A stretch of DNA of 64,000 nucleotides, taken from positions 47,520,469-47,584,468 of the forward strand of contig CM076996.1 in assembly GCA_039090855.1 (NCBI GenBank), written 5' to 3'. Source of the stretch: Macrothele yani (Eukaryota; Arthropoda; Arachnida; Araneae; Macrothelidae). The notes under the pieces were generated by a model. That model made no database searches. It saw nothing but the letters and a program-made list of their open reading frames with translations, and was not told where the DNA came from. Of the stretch, positions 1 through 10,583 are shown one piece after another. Position 1 is the stretch's first letter. Every line of letters starts with the position of its first letter. Position numbers and translations under genes: made by a program.

Positions 1-1619
1 AAAAGTTGAAAATTTTGCAACTTTGAGGGGGGAGGGGGGGCGGTGAGCGGCCCAAAACCAGACTTAAATTTTCCTTAGCTGAAAACTCGACTAGCCATAG
101 TTATTACACAAAAATTCCCAACTTAAGGTTCCAACTCCCAGTCACCTTAACAGTCTATCAAAAATGATGATTTATACTGCGAGTATTGCAGATTTCAACA
201 GCATTTTTCTATCATTTCTATACATTTTCTGTAAGCCTAAAATGTCCTCTTTAAGGCAGTGAAAACGAAAACTTTTGATCTACAATAAGAGGAAAGCAAT
301 TGCCTTTTTTCAAAACCATTGTGAGGCCCTATTTTGGCATGCCGCAGAAAAGAAAAATGAACCTATATCCAAGATGGTGGCATATAAAAATAAAATAAAA
401 ATTGTTTTGAGCTACTCACCGATAGGGCTAAACTATTAGGGGGGGGGGGAGGTGTATAAACTGGTCAAGTAACCACTTAATTAAAAAATTGGGTAATATC
501 ATGTCTGAATGTTCCATATATAAAAAACACCATTTTTGATTTCTTTTTTTCCTCGCTAAAATTGCGAATTGCCCAAAGTATTTTTTTCTCCTGCTGAAAG
601 GTTACGTTATATTACACACATGAAAATATTTTTAGCAAATTTTAAGTGGGGGCTCATTTTAAAAAAAAAAAGGGTTTTGTTTAATAAAAATGTGGCCTCA
701 TTTTTTCATGTCGTTTGTCATTAAATTTAAAAAAAAAAGAGTTCTTTTAATTCAAAAAATGTGTAAAAACTAGTTGATCCCAAATGTATGGATCATGCAG
801 ATCATTAAAAAAAATGTGTGGCTGCCACAATTAGTTGTGAAGTTATGAATTATTTTGTCCTACAGTGTAGTTGTGAAAATTCATAGCGCGAAAACTTCAA
901 AGGCAGAGCTACCGAATTTTTAAAGTGGCATTACTCAAGATCTACTGGACCGACTGACCTAAAATTTTAACAGGTTTCATATCTCACCAGTACAACATTT
1001 GTGCCAATTTTCACAAAAATCTGAGATGGGTGGGTGGCATGCCCTGGGTGATCTGACATGGAATATGACTCTTTTTTCAGAGTACAGGGATTCAGCTAGG
1101 TAGCGCAATTACACATTTGCATTTGTCATACCTTACTTTCAAGATGGCGGCCTGGATCTCCTTCTTTTATCATCTTAGTGAAGTATTCATATCCAAGGTC
1201 ATACAGTTTTTGCTCGCACAGAATTTTTCTACGAGGTGGCAGTAACATACAGTGTATTGATAGTTTGAAAATGCTCAAAACCGAATTTTTCCCCTGTCAC
1301 AGTATATTTTAGACCAGTGCTTTTATTATTTTTTTCTTCAATTTTTCGGACCACGGAAAGTCCAAAGCAATATGCATATTTTTTACGTGGAACTCAACCG
1401 AATTGTTTATCATTACTGGTTTTTCATTCATTGTTTTTCATTACAGTAATCGTATAAAAAACGGTGTCGCTCAAGGATGGCTCTCCAGTGTGTCACTGTT
1501 AGCTTGTGACTGACTGTTAATGTAATGCTGCAAACAAAACAATATGTTTTATAATTACGAAGACCGTCGAAGTATGAAATCTGAGTGAAGAAAATGAAAT
1601 CAACTATTAGAACGAATAT
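1..1619. other. AT-rich DNA with no gene seen
   Basis: No reading frame here resembles a known protein. The stretch is AT-rich, with guanine runs near 27-40 and 438-452 and many short A/T homopolymers. Two short segments reading AAGATGG (near 373 and 1141) recall the ends of small inverted-repeat elements elsewhere in the window, but no paired end was found. Confidence 0.6.
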
Positions 1620-2678
1620 AATATATGTCATCATCATCATCATTGTCAACCATTGTCAATCCACTGCTGGACGAAGGTCTCCCCAAGTTTCCTCCACAAC
1701 GGTCTGTCTTGTGCCAGTCTCCTCCATGTCACTCCCGCATATTTTCGAATTTCATCCACCCATCTCCCATGTGGTCTTCTTCTGGGTCTTTTCCTGTCCC
1801 TTGGAATCCAATCTAAAATTTCGGCTGTCCATCGATGGTCTGTCCTTCTGGCAGTATGTCCAGCCCATTGCCATTTCAGGGATTTTACTCTGGTCATGAT
1901 GTCTTCCACTCTTGTCATTTTTCGGATCCACGAGTTCCTCTTCTTATCTCTCCTGGTTACACCAAGCATGCATCTCTCCGTGCCTTCTTTGAGTTGTCTG
2001 CAGCCTTTGTATGTCTCTTTTAGTTAAGGTCCACGTCCCTGCACCATATGTAAGCACTGGAAGGATGCGTTGATCAAACACTTTTCTTTTAAGACATAAT
2101 GGCATATTGCTCTTGAAAATTATGCTGTTTCTTCCAAAAGCTCTCCAGGCAAGTTTTGTACGCCGATTAATTTCTTCATCAATGTGACCCTCACTTGATA
2201 TCTGCTGTCCAAGATAAACGTACGTGTCTGTTATCTCCAGCTTTTCTCCATCAATCGATAAATCTTCATTTCTTGTAAAAGCATTGAACATCACTTTTGT
2301 CTTCTGAAAGTTCATTTTTAATCCCACTTCTTTACTCTTGTCAGCAAGTTCCTGGATCATACTCTGCAGCTCTGGTGGGGTAGTCGCAAAAATGACTACG
2401 TCATCAGCAAAACGAAGGTGGGTTAGATAATCTTCATTAATCTTTATCCCTTTGTTTTCCCAGTTCAGTGATTGAAAGACAGTTTCCAATGTGGCATTAA
2501 AGAGCTTCGGAGATATGGTGTCACCTTGTCTCACTCCCTTTTCAATTTTTATGTGTGTTGTATTTTCAAACAGCCGAATCTTTGCACTTGCATTTTCATA
2601 GATGTTATTAACAATATTAATGTTTACATCTTCAATACCGCAGGATTTCAGAGCCATTGTATCTGCTGATGGTTTAAT
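1620..2678 (-). pseudogene. RTE-type non-LTR retrotransposon, 3' half (copy 1)
   Basis: This is the 3' half of an RTE-clade retrotransposon, whose single protein (endonuclease plus reverse transcriptase) copies its own RNA into nicked chromosomal DNA. Two overlapping frames carry it: 2729-1944 holds RT motif B (GVRQGD) and motif C (RFADDVV, near 2400), and 1969-1646 holds the conserved C-terminal block (WAGHTARR ... WRRLAQDR). They are joined by a frameshift near 1950-1970. The 3' end is an ATG-repeat tail (1629-1643, seen as CAT on the plus strand), as is usual for RTE elements. The copy begins at the codons KPSAD near 2676 and so is 5'-truncated. It matches the copies at 6167-7460 and 30290-35881. 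Confidence 0.9.
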
Positions 2679-3667
2679 ATATGTATAACACCGTAAATTT
2701 AAAACCCAAAAAGATAAACAGTACAACAAAAACTTGAAAAATCAATTAAATGCTGTTAATCCGATGCGTTAGTACCTATAAAGTGCTTATTTTTTGTTTA
2801 ATGAAACGTTTATTTCCTTAGTTATCCGAGTAGCAGGAATGTTGCCGCTCTCTGGAAAATACTGTGCAATGATATATTTTTCTTATCTCAAAATTTTCCA
2901 TATGCAATGTTATATTTTGCAATTACTCTGATTTTTTCCATTTGCGGAGTTTTGTACGAACTAACTCCGGTTCATATCACAGTAAATGCATTAGGATTAG
3001 AAAGTTATAGAGGGAGCTTTAAAAGCGCACTTATCAGATTTGAAATTCATGACCTGTGTTTCATTAAGCAACACAAGCTCTACAGGAAAATATTTTAATG
3101 AAACGGGTAATTTATGAAGCATTCCATCCTGGGTTTCTTTCACGGAAAATAATTGCATTTTGGCTCTGCTAAAATAGGTTAAATCATCCATTCAATCCAC
3201 TTCTGACGCACTAAATAAAATGCTTAATAACTCAAGAGATAAAATTCAATTTGGACATGGTTACTTATCCATGATAGATAAGGTAATTGCCTACATTTTT
3301 GTGGAAAAACAACGAAAGAAACTTATATTAAATTTCGACAAACTCACATTATGCACTTCACTAAGCCAAAGAAGCTGATACATTTCCTTTTCACATAACA
3401 CTAATTCGCATGAACACATGCAAACTGGTTTCAACATATTTTAATGGGAAGGGAGATTTTGACTTTCAGGTGAGAGATCGAGGAATGTACGTTTGCACGA
3501 TCAAAATGGAAACGAAATTTGCTCTAAAAGGTCTAACATAAGAAAAAGTAGACATCTGTGTGGTTAAAAGAAAACTAACCAAGGACATTATATTGGAACA
3601 GCAATAAAAATAGGCGTAATTAATAAATAGGAACTTTACACCAATTATACTCAAAATACACGGTCGA
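2679..3667. other. Intergenic DNA, nothing recognised
   Basis: Only short frames are present, and none shows a recognisable domain. No inverted or tandem repeat was noticed. The right edge runs into a Tc1 relic. Confidence 0.5.
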
Positions 3668-4041
3668 ATAACATTATTGTGACCATCAGCTAATATCCAG
3701 GATAACTGCCGTGTGCAGCGCAGACAGCAGCTAGACGGGATGGGAGTGACTCAATATAATAGTGGAAGGTGTTCACAGGTATGTGGAGCCATGCTGATTG
3801 CAGTGCATCTGACAGCTGCAGGAGGGTGAGTGGTGGAGGATCCATAGAGAAAACAACACGATCGAGATGGTCCCACAGATGCTCAATTGGGTTTACGTCT
3901 GGGGAATTACGGGGCCAATGAAGTACTTTGAAGTCTTCATCGTGCTCTTCCAAATACTCTCGGACATTTCTAGCTATGTGACACGTCGCATTTTTGTGCT
4001 GGAAGATCCCGTCGGCCCCAGGGAAGACAATCAGCATGCAT

Positions 4042-4965
4042 CAAAGAGGATAGAATAAGGGGAGGGAGCTTGATTGCGTTCCCATCGAATTACGTACCTA
4101 ACAATATAGGCAGGCTAACACTTTTAAAGCCTTCTTGCGAAAAGAAAAAATATCATGTACATTTATGGATGTAGTCTATAATATCACTACTGTTTTCTAT
4201 TCTTTCCTTTCAAAGCACTGCTAAGTCACGTTTTACTGCTGTGTACGACAAAAATCCCTTTAACTCGTCACACGAAAAGTACATGTTGTTTAAAGTAATG
4301 CATGAAGCCGTTCACAAACTCTAAAGTGAAGAAGAAAACCCTCATTTATTTCATGTGATCGAGTGAATGTTTCTGAAGACAGAAACGGAACGAAATGTTA
4401 CATTTGAAGGTGCTAAACTTTCATAATTTACACAATTTTAACGAAGAGCACACGGAATATGCAAATTGAAAGACGTTCGTAGCGTACAATAAAATCCGTT
4501 AGCGTTGATAGATTACTATATACTAATAAGAAATGCGATAACATACGAATTTAAAATAACAAAAAAAAAAAAAAAAACACGGATTTTATTGTGCGCGAGA
4601 GACGAATGCTTTTTACAAAGTTTTAATAAAACGTTTTCGGGAATGTGATCTTTGACCAGGAGTTACTAAAAATTGGACAAATTTCTAATTCGTACTAGAA
4701 ATGTTTAGCTATTCCATCATAAGTTTTTGATCCACAAATACAATAGATCTCTTTTCGCTTTTAATGTTAGTTGAACTTCAAATGAAGAATTCCATAAATC
4801 AGTCAATAAGCAAACGTCCTTCTCACACGAAATAAAAAACTGAAATCTTCCTTAACTTACAAAGCAAAAATAAGCAACTGAGGGTAATGTAACATGGCGG
4901 CCACGCAACTCAGCTGGCTTCAATGGTGAGAGCACATGCTCTCTCCCCTTATTCCATACTCCTTG
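4042..4965. mobile_element. Non-autonomous hAT-like element inside Tc1 copy A
   Basis: The 924-bp segment is flanked by the 8-bp near-identical sequences GCATGCAT (4034-4041) and GCATGTAT (4966-4973). Its ends are imperfect inverted repeats: CAAAGAGGATAGAATAAGG on the left, and CAAGGAGTATGGAATAAGG when the right end is read in reverse. An 8-bp duplication and CAARG ends fit the hAT superfamily. It has no transposase frame, so it would need an enzyme supplied by another element. The host Tc1 frame is restored when it is removed. Confidence in the insertion is high; the superfamily call is somewhat lower. Confidence 0.8.
4470..4609. repeat. Internal inverted repeat of the hAT-like element
   Basis: The segments 4470-4499 and 4579-4609 are imperfect reverse complements sharing ACAATAAAATCCGT, with an AT-rich spacer of about 80 bp that ends in a 17-A run. 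They could form a hairpin at the centre of the element, or mark a second MITE nested within it. Confidence 0.6.
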
Positions 4966-5888
4966 GCATGTATAGGTGTACGTGGTCTGCAAGGATGGAC
5001 TCATAACGAATTCGGCCCATAGTGCCTTTCACAGGTATGAGTGGACCCAGGGAATGCCACAAAAACATTCCCCAGACCATAACGCTGCCCCCCTACCCAC
5101 ACACCAGCTGGTGTTCTTCCAGCAATGGTTGAAGAGTGTTTGTTTTCCGATGTTTCTCACCTTATACGCCAACGTCCATCCGTTCGATGAAGCAGAAAAC
5201 GTGACTCAGCTTTGACAATCAGCGGAGGTCCAATTCCGATACTGCCATGCAAATGTAAGCCTTTTCTGCCAATCCACCTTCGTTAGCATAGGTGCAGGGA
5301 CCATCCGTCTGCATCGGAGCCCCATACGCAGCAGGGTTCGCTGAACTTTCGTTTTAGACACACATAGCCCCCGATTCATTCGGCCAGTGAGTTGCTCCAC
5401 TGTAGCGTGTCGATCGGCACTTGGGCACCTTCGCAGCCGACGTTCACTTCTCACATCAATGGCACGTGGCACTCTGCAGTTTTCACGTCGCTTATTCGCA
5501 ATGGTGTGCCATTTCTCCGATCTCGATACACCTTAACTACAGCAGAACGTGAGCAGTTCACAAACTGCGCTGTTTTAGAAATACTGCCACCCTTGGCCCG
5601 AAAGCCGATAACCATCCCTTTTTGCAAATCTGATAATCGCTCTTTTCATCCATGACAGCAACGGGTGTTATGTTTTGTTTTGTTTTTTTGTTTTTTTTTT
5701 TACTTGGATTTATATTCTACGCCAAGAAATTCGGATCATTAGTACAGTTATACTATTTTAAGAAAAATGGGTGTACGAAAAACAAATTTAATTTTTACTT
5801 AAATTCTATTTTAACTTAAAGACGTTGTGAAATTACAAATGATTTCATAATAACATGTGGCATTACAGCCAATAATAATTTTTTATTA

Positions 5889-6166
5889 CTATTGAATTTA
5901 TATTACAGTTCATTAATTTCAAGATTGAAGGAAAATATCTATGGACAAAACCAAGATTTATCGATCGGATCTACAATATCAACAATTCTGATAGAATACT
6001 ACTATCTAAATCTTTTAGAGCAACAGAGTTTTGCAGAAAATAAAATGGTGCTTGATCTTTATGTCAGATATGTGGATGATATCTTTATTTTGTACGATTG
6101 AAGTCTGCAATCAGCATACCAAATTCTGTATTATTTAATGCTTTGGAATTCAGCATACAGAAATTT
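5889..6166 (+). pseudogene. Penelope-like reverse transcriptase fragment
   Basis: A short frame starting near 5892 reads into NQDLSIGSTIS ... LLEQQSF and then VRYVDDIFILYD (YVDD at 6069-6080). These correspond to RT motifs B and C of Penelope-like elements (compare GAPMGSPLSP and YVDE in the copy at 16972). The frame stops at 6101, but homology continues in another frame to about 6166, where an RTE copy starts. Unlike the two longer PLE copies here it keeps both catalytic aspartates, so it probably comes from a different PLE lineage. Confidence 0.7.
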
Positions 6167-7460
6167 ACAGTGATGCTGCTACACGAAAATGATGACATTG
6201 AGGATCTCAGGAACTACAGGCCCACCTCCTATCGGTGGTTCATAAAATCTTCACTAAAGTCCTTTCGCATTGCTTGAAGGTGACACTGAACATGCTCAAC
6301 CAAGAGAACAAACTGGATTCAGGAGTGGCTAGAGTAGTTATAGATCATATCAATGTACTGAGAGAACTAATAGAAAGAACGAAGGGATATGAGCTCCCAT
6401 TGCACATGGTTTTTATTGAATATGAAAAGGTCTTTGATTCCGTGAAAACATCAGCGATTATAATGTCTTTGAAATCCTGTGGTAATGAAGATGCATGCAT
6501 TGGTTGAGCATGAGTAATAACATCAGTGAAAATGCAAGTGCAAGGGTTCGGCTATAGGAGGTTACAGCACCAATACAAATCGGAAAGGGAGTGGGGAAAA
6601 GGTGACACCATATCTCCCAGAGTCGTCAATGCCACATTATAGAATGTATTTCAATCACTGAGCTGGAAAAACAAGAGGATAGAGATTAATAGAGATTATT
6701 TAACTCACCTTCCCTTTGCTGATGACATAGTCATTTTTACAAGTACCCCTTCAGAGCATGATCCCGCAACATACTGACAAGAGTAAAGAAGTAGGATTAA
6801 AAATGAACTTTCAGAAGGTAAAACTGGTGTACAATGTTTTTACAAGAAATAAAGATTTAGCAGTTGATGGAGGAATCTAGGGGTAATTGATACCAACATT
6901 TTTTCCGGGGCAACAGATATCAAGCGAGGGCTACATTGATGAATTAATTAATCGGCTTGTGAAATTTGGATAGGAAGAAACAGAACAATTTTAAAGACCA
7001 ATATATCATTATGTCTTAAAAAAAGAGCTTAATCAAAGGATCCTTCCCGTGCTTACGTATGGAGCAGAGACATTGAGCTCAACTAAAAAAGACATGCAGA
7101 GGCCTCAGACAACTAAAAGCAGCATGGAGAAATGCGTGCTTCATTTACCAGGAAAGAGAAGAAGAGGAACTTGTGGATCAGGAAAATAACAAGAGCAGAA
7201 GACATCATGATTACAATAAAATTCCTAAAATGGATTGGCTGGACGTATTGCTAGAGAAACGGATCACGGATGGACGACTGAAATATTAGACTGGATACCA
7301 AGGGACAAGACGAGAACCAGAAGACTACGTGGGAGACGAGTGGATCGAATTCGAAATATGAACTCAAAGCATGCCGGAGTGACATGGAGCTAAAGACAGA
7401 GCATTGTGGAAGAAACTTAGGGAGACCTTCATCCAGCAATGGATTGATGATGATGATATG
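6167..7460 (+). pseudogene. RTE retrotransposon RT domain (copy 2), decayed
   Basis: The nucleotide sequence from about 6167 follows the RTE copy at 32145-32436 closely (GACATTGAGGATCTCAGGAA is identical). It continues through motif A (IEYEKVFDSV near 6420), motif C (FADDIVIF at 6715-6738), the WIGWTYC-type C-terminal block and an ATG-repeat tail (7444-7456). Many stops and shifts break the frame. It is 5'-truncated within the palm domain and ends in the same tail as copy 1, as expected for target-primed reverse transcription. No activity is expected. Confidence 0.9.
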
Positions 7461-7557
7461 TATATTCCGAGTTTTAATGAAATTATGAAATTTTAGGAAA
7501 GTAAATTAATGTACAGTATAATGTATTTTACAAGAACATATTTACGATCTACATAGT

Positions 7558-7823
7558 AATCGATGGGGAAAAGCTAGAGGTAACCGATACCAACATTTTT
7601 ACCTTAGACAAAAGATAAAAAGCAAGGGCCACATCGAAGATGAAATAAATCGGGGTATACAACATGGTTGGAGAGCATTTGGAAGAAACAGTACAATTTT
7701 TAAAAGCAATTTACAATTATATCTTAAGAGGAAAGTGTTTAATCAACGCATCTTTCCGGTTCTTACGTATGAAACAGTGACATAGAACTTAACTACAGAA
7801 GCGACAGAGTATGTAGACAACTG
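7558..7823 (+). pseudogene. RTE retrotransposon fragment (copy 3, left part)
   Basis: Codons here match the RTE region IDGEKLEITDTYVYLGQQI through the KRKVFDQRILPVLTYG block, with frameshifts and substitutions. Homology stops at 7823, where a 146-bp-unit repeat begins. A further piece of the RTE C-terminus reappears at about 9240-9365, so this copy appears to have been interrupted by 7824-9239, with some RTE sequence lost at the junction. Confidence 0.75.
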
Positions 7824-8350
7824 AACAAGTTAGTAAAATCATGCAATGCATTGATTATAATACGTTTTCCAACATACCAGAAATCATTACTCAAGTTATG
7901 AGGATTATGGCTGTGGAATAAATCTCAGTCCTGTGCCCTGACCTTCGATCCCATTTTGATGATATTCAACAGAACCGGTTCAGTATACCTTCGAAATAAC
8001 ATGATAAAGTTTTGTCGCAATGGAAGCATTTTTACGTAAGTTATGATGCACAAGGGCTATGGAATAGATCCCGCTCCTGTGTCCTAACCTTTGACCCCAT
8101 TTCGCCCATTTTCAACAGGATTCGTTCCTAGGTAGGCCCCTACGACATACTAACATTTTATCAAAATCGAAATTTTTTACGTAAGTTATGACGCATAATG
8201 GCGATGGAAGTGATTCCGCTCCAATGTCCTGACCTTTGACCCCATTTCGTTCACTTTCAATAGGGTTCCTTCCCAGGTGTTCCCCTTCTACATACTAAAA
8301 TTTCATCGACATCGAACGATTTTAACGCGAGTTATCGTGCGGACGGACAT
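7824..8350 (+). repeat. Three-unit 146-bp repeat, copy 1
   Basis: The repeat opens with a block starting AACAAGTTAGTAAAATC, which is shared with the copy at 9857. It then has three units, each carrying a DR1-like pair: 7939-7952 TGACCTTCGATCCC, 8085-8098 TAACCTTTGACCCC and 8230-8243 TGACCTTTGACCCC. Spacing is 146 and 145 bp. Units also share AAATTTCATCGA and GGTTCGTCCCCAGG-type motifs. It diverges after CGGACGGAC near 8350 and lacks the terminal hairpin of the other copies. No coding frame is meaningful here. Confidence 0.85.
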
Positions 8351-8732
8351 ACGCACACAACGCGTGACGTAATGACGCAGATGGGAATCGCGACCATCTG
8401 CTCGAAAGAGTGTGACGTCATAAAATTTTAATAGGATCCACGCACAACGCGTGACGTAATGAGACAGATGGCGTGACCGCGCGCCAGCATTTCAATCGCG
8501 AGATTGTGACGCCATAAGATTTATAAGCATGGGTAACATTAATAGGACGCCATGACACTAAAACGTGGTAATTCGGGGTGGTTATTTAACGCACTAAGCA
8601 AATTTTCCTAAAGTCGAGATCAAGCTAAATCGATTTCTAGTACCAGAAAACGGTAGGTTAACGACTTTCATCAAAATCCTTAGAACCGTTTTCAAAATAA
8701 AATTTACATACATACAAGAATTGCACCTTTAA
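8351..8732. repeat. Spacer with repeated CRE-like motifs
   Basis: This segment joins trimer copies 1 and 2. ACAACGCGTGACGTAATGA occurs once near 8357 and, almost unchanged, again near 8445. TGACGTCATAAAATTTTAAT (near 8412) and TGACGCCATAAGATTT (near 8508) add two related motifs, and TGACGTCA is the consensus cAMP-response element. The right end reads CATACATACAAGAATTGC then CACCTTTAATAGTATAGG, a shape often seen at the ends of dispersed insect repeats. No gene is present. Confidence 0.6.
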
Positions 8733-9235
8733 TAGTATAGGATAAGGGCGATGGAATGGATCTCGATCCATTCCATCACCTGACATTTGATCTCATTTCG
8801 TCCATTTTACATAGGGTTCGTCCCCAGGTGTTCCCCTACCACATAATAGAATTTCATCGAAATCGAACCAATTTTACGTACGTTATGACGCATTAAGTAA
8901 TGACGCTCCTATGTCCTGACCTTTGACCGCCTTTCACCCATTTTCAATAGGGTTCATTCCCAGGTGGTCCCCTTCAATATACTAATATTTCATTGACATC
9001 GAACCATATTTACGCACGTTATGACGCAACAGAGCAATGGAATGGATCCCGCTACTATGCCATGACCTTTGACCCCATTTTGTCCATTTTCAATAGGGTT
9101 CGTCCCCAGTTGGTTCCCTACCACACACTAAAATTTCATCGAAATTGAACCATTTTTACGCCAGTTATCGCGCCGACAGACGGACGGAAAAAGCTGGAGC
9201 ATATACGCGTCTTCAACCTACGATTGGAAAGCGTA
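8733..9235 (+). repeat. Three-unit 146-bp repeat, copy 2
   Basis: Three units carry DR1-like pairs at 8781-8794 (degenerate), 8917-8930 and 9063-9076 (TGACCTTTGACCCC), spaced 136 and 146 bp. The copy ends in CGACAGACGGACGG, then an imperfect hairpin at 9204-9235 (TACGCGTCTTCAACC, short loop, GATTGGAAAGCGTA) followed by an A run. It starts at TAATAGTATAGGATAAGGGC, as copy 4 does. Confidence 0.85.
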
Positions 9236-9239
9236 AAAA

Positions 9240-9365
9240 AGACATCGAGAGATGAGAAAAAGGACCAGTTGATGACCATATGGGAGATAAGAGGGTGAAA
9301 TTCTAAAGCATGCTGGAGCAAGCGACATGAGGAAGACTGGCTCAAGACAGACAGAAACATTTAGT
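9240..9365 (+). pseudogene. RTE C-terminal fragment (copy 3, right part)
   Basis: Although decayed, the sequence follows the RTE C-terminal block seen in copy 1 (CCACATGGGAGATGGGTGG-like stretch, then the region encoding AGATWRRLAQDRQ). It starts directly after the A run that ends trimer copy 2. It is best read as the far side of the RTE copy that begins at 7558. Confidence 0.6.
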
Positions 9366-9780
9366 TGAAACGTGTTCCAGTAATAAAAAGAAAGTATTTT
9401 TTTTTTAAAAAAAGGAAGAAAAACCTGTATGCCTGTGCTGGCACAATTGGTTAAAACCAGCAGTCTTTATTGATAGCGAATATAGGAAATTTGAAATTTT
9501 TGCAATATCTGCATATTTCTATTGCTTTGAGTGCAATATACACGTTTTCCAAAGCTCAAGTAAGTTTATCCTTGGAGACCCTTAGTGTCAACGACGATGA
9601 GTGTTGCTCCATTTGGAGTCAACATAAAGAGGCTCTTATTTTTGCCATCGATTAACCCTGTGCCTTCTTGACTGTCATGACAAAACTGAGACGAACAGAG
9701 AACTGTTGAGCACAAACTAAAATGGAAGGTAACATGGGAAAACAGGAATGCGTGAAATAAAAACATGATCTTCTGCAGCA
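9366..9780. other. Nothing recognised
   Basis: A short frame (9470-9655) without recognisable domain and an A/T homopolymer near 9399-9410 are all that is seen. Confidence 0.5.
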
Positions 9781-9787
9781 TGATGGC

Positions 9788-9832
9788 AAATAAATTCTAC
9801 CAACAAATGGAGGGGGCACCAATGGGGTCTTC
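9788..9832 (+). pseudogene. Penelope-like RT motif B fragment
   Basis: About 45 bp encodes FYQQMEGAPMGS and is nearly identical to the start of the PLE copy at 17098, apart from an extra codon or so. It is followed within 30 bp by trimer copy 3. It is too short to be functional; it is a scrap of the same PLE family. Confidence 0.75.
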
Positions 9833-9856
9833 CATTATGTTAAGATAAAATAAATA

Positions 9857-10439
9857 ACAAGTTAGTAAAATCATGCAATGCATTGATTATAATACGCTTT
9901 CCAACATAACAGAAATCATTACTCAAGTTATGAGGATAATGGCTGTGGAATAAATCTCGGCCCTGTGCCCTGACCTTTGATCCCATTTCGATTATATTTA
10001 ACAGAACCGGTTCAGTGTACCTCCAAAATAACATGATAAAGTTTTGTCGCAATGGAAGCATTTTTACCTAAGTTATGATGCATAAGGGCTATGGAATAGA
10101 TTCCGCTTCTGTGTTCTAACCTTTGACCCCATTTCGCCCATTTACAACAGGAATCGTCCCCAGGCAGGCCCCTACAACATACTAACATTTCATCCAAATC
10201 GAAGAACTTTTACGTACGCTATGACGCATAATGGCGATGGAAGTGATTTTGCTCCTATGTCCTGACCTTTGACTCCATTTCGTCCATTTTCAATAGGGTT
10301 CGTCCCCAGGTGGTCCCCTACCACATACTAAAATTTCATCGAACTCGAACCATTTTTACGAGAGTTATCGCGCCTACAGACGGACGGACGGACAAAGCTG
10401 GAGCATATACGCTTTTTCAACCTACGGTTAGAAAGCGTA
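9857..10439 (+). repeat. Three-unit 146-bp repeat, copy 3
   Basis: This is the most complete copy. It has the opening block AACAAGTTAGTAAAATC shared with copy 1, then DR1-like pairs at 9971-9984, 10117-10130 and 10263-10276, each exactly 146 bp apart, then CAGACGGACGGACGG and the terminal hairpin at 10408-10439. TACGCTTTCCAAC at 9894-9906 is the reverse complement, with one mismatch, of GTTAGAAAGCGTA at 10427-10439, so the ends are partly inverted. No protein is encoded. Confidence 0.85.
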
Positions 10440-10583
10440 AAAAAGTCAAGTTGGGATGGGAGAATGTGTGAACGGAGGAACAGCAATGCTAGGCTTTAAG
10501 TAAGGAAATGAAATGCGAGAAAATTCAATTTTATTTTTCCGCATTTCATTTTTATTGTACTTTATTAGCATTTCATTGAAATA

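Larger units (their letters stand above)
3690..5653 (-). pseudogene. Tc1-like transposase, split by an insertion (Tc1 copy A)
   Basis: This is a relic of a Tc1-family transposase, a DDE enzyme that cuts and pastes at TA sites. Reading leftward it starts at a Met codon near 5653, then shows the helix-turn-helix region (5472-5206, RHATVEQLTGRMN), the VMVWGMF core strand (near 5080) and, after an interruption, the catalytic C-terminus (4037-3690, FQHKNATCHIA ... SPDVNPIEHLWDHL). The second catalytic aspartate of QQDNA is now His. Frames are broken by stops and shifts in the N-terminal third. A 924-bp element sits at 4042-4965. Skipping it plus one target-site copy makes the frame run continuously through LADHVHLYM into LIVFPGADGIF, so the insertion is secondary. 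Confidence 0.9.

Noticed and set aside
1629..1643. (CAT)n microsatellite as an independent repeat
   Set aside because: It is the 3' tail of the RTE copy. The same tail ends RTE copy 2 at 7444-7456.
4889..4905. Isolated ATGGCGGCC words as a translation start or YY1-type promoter
   Set aside because: The word lies inside the hAT-like element with no downstream frame.
7824..10439. CRISPR-like array because of evenly spaced repeats
   Set aside because: The 146-bp units are repeats throughout, with no unique spacers, and the genome is eukaryotic.
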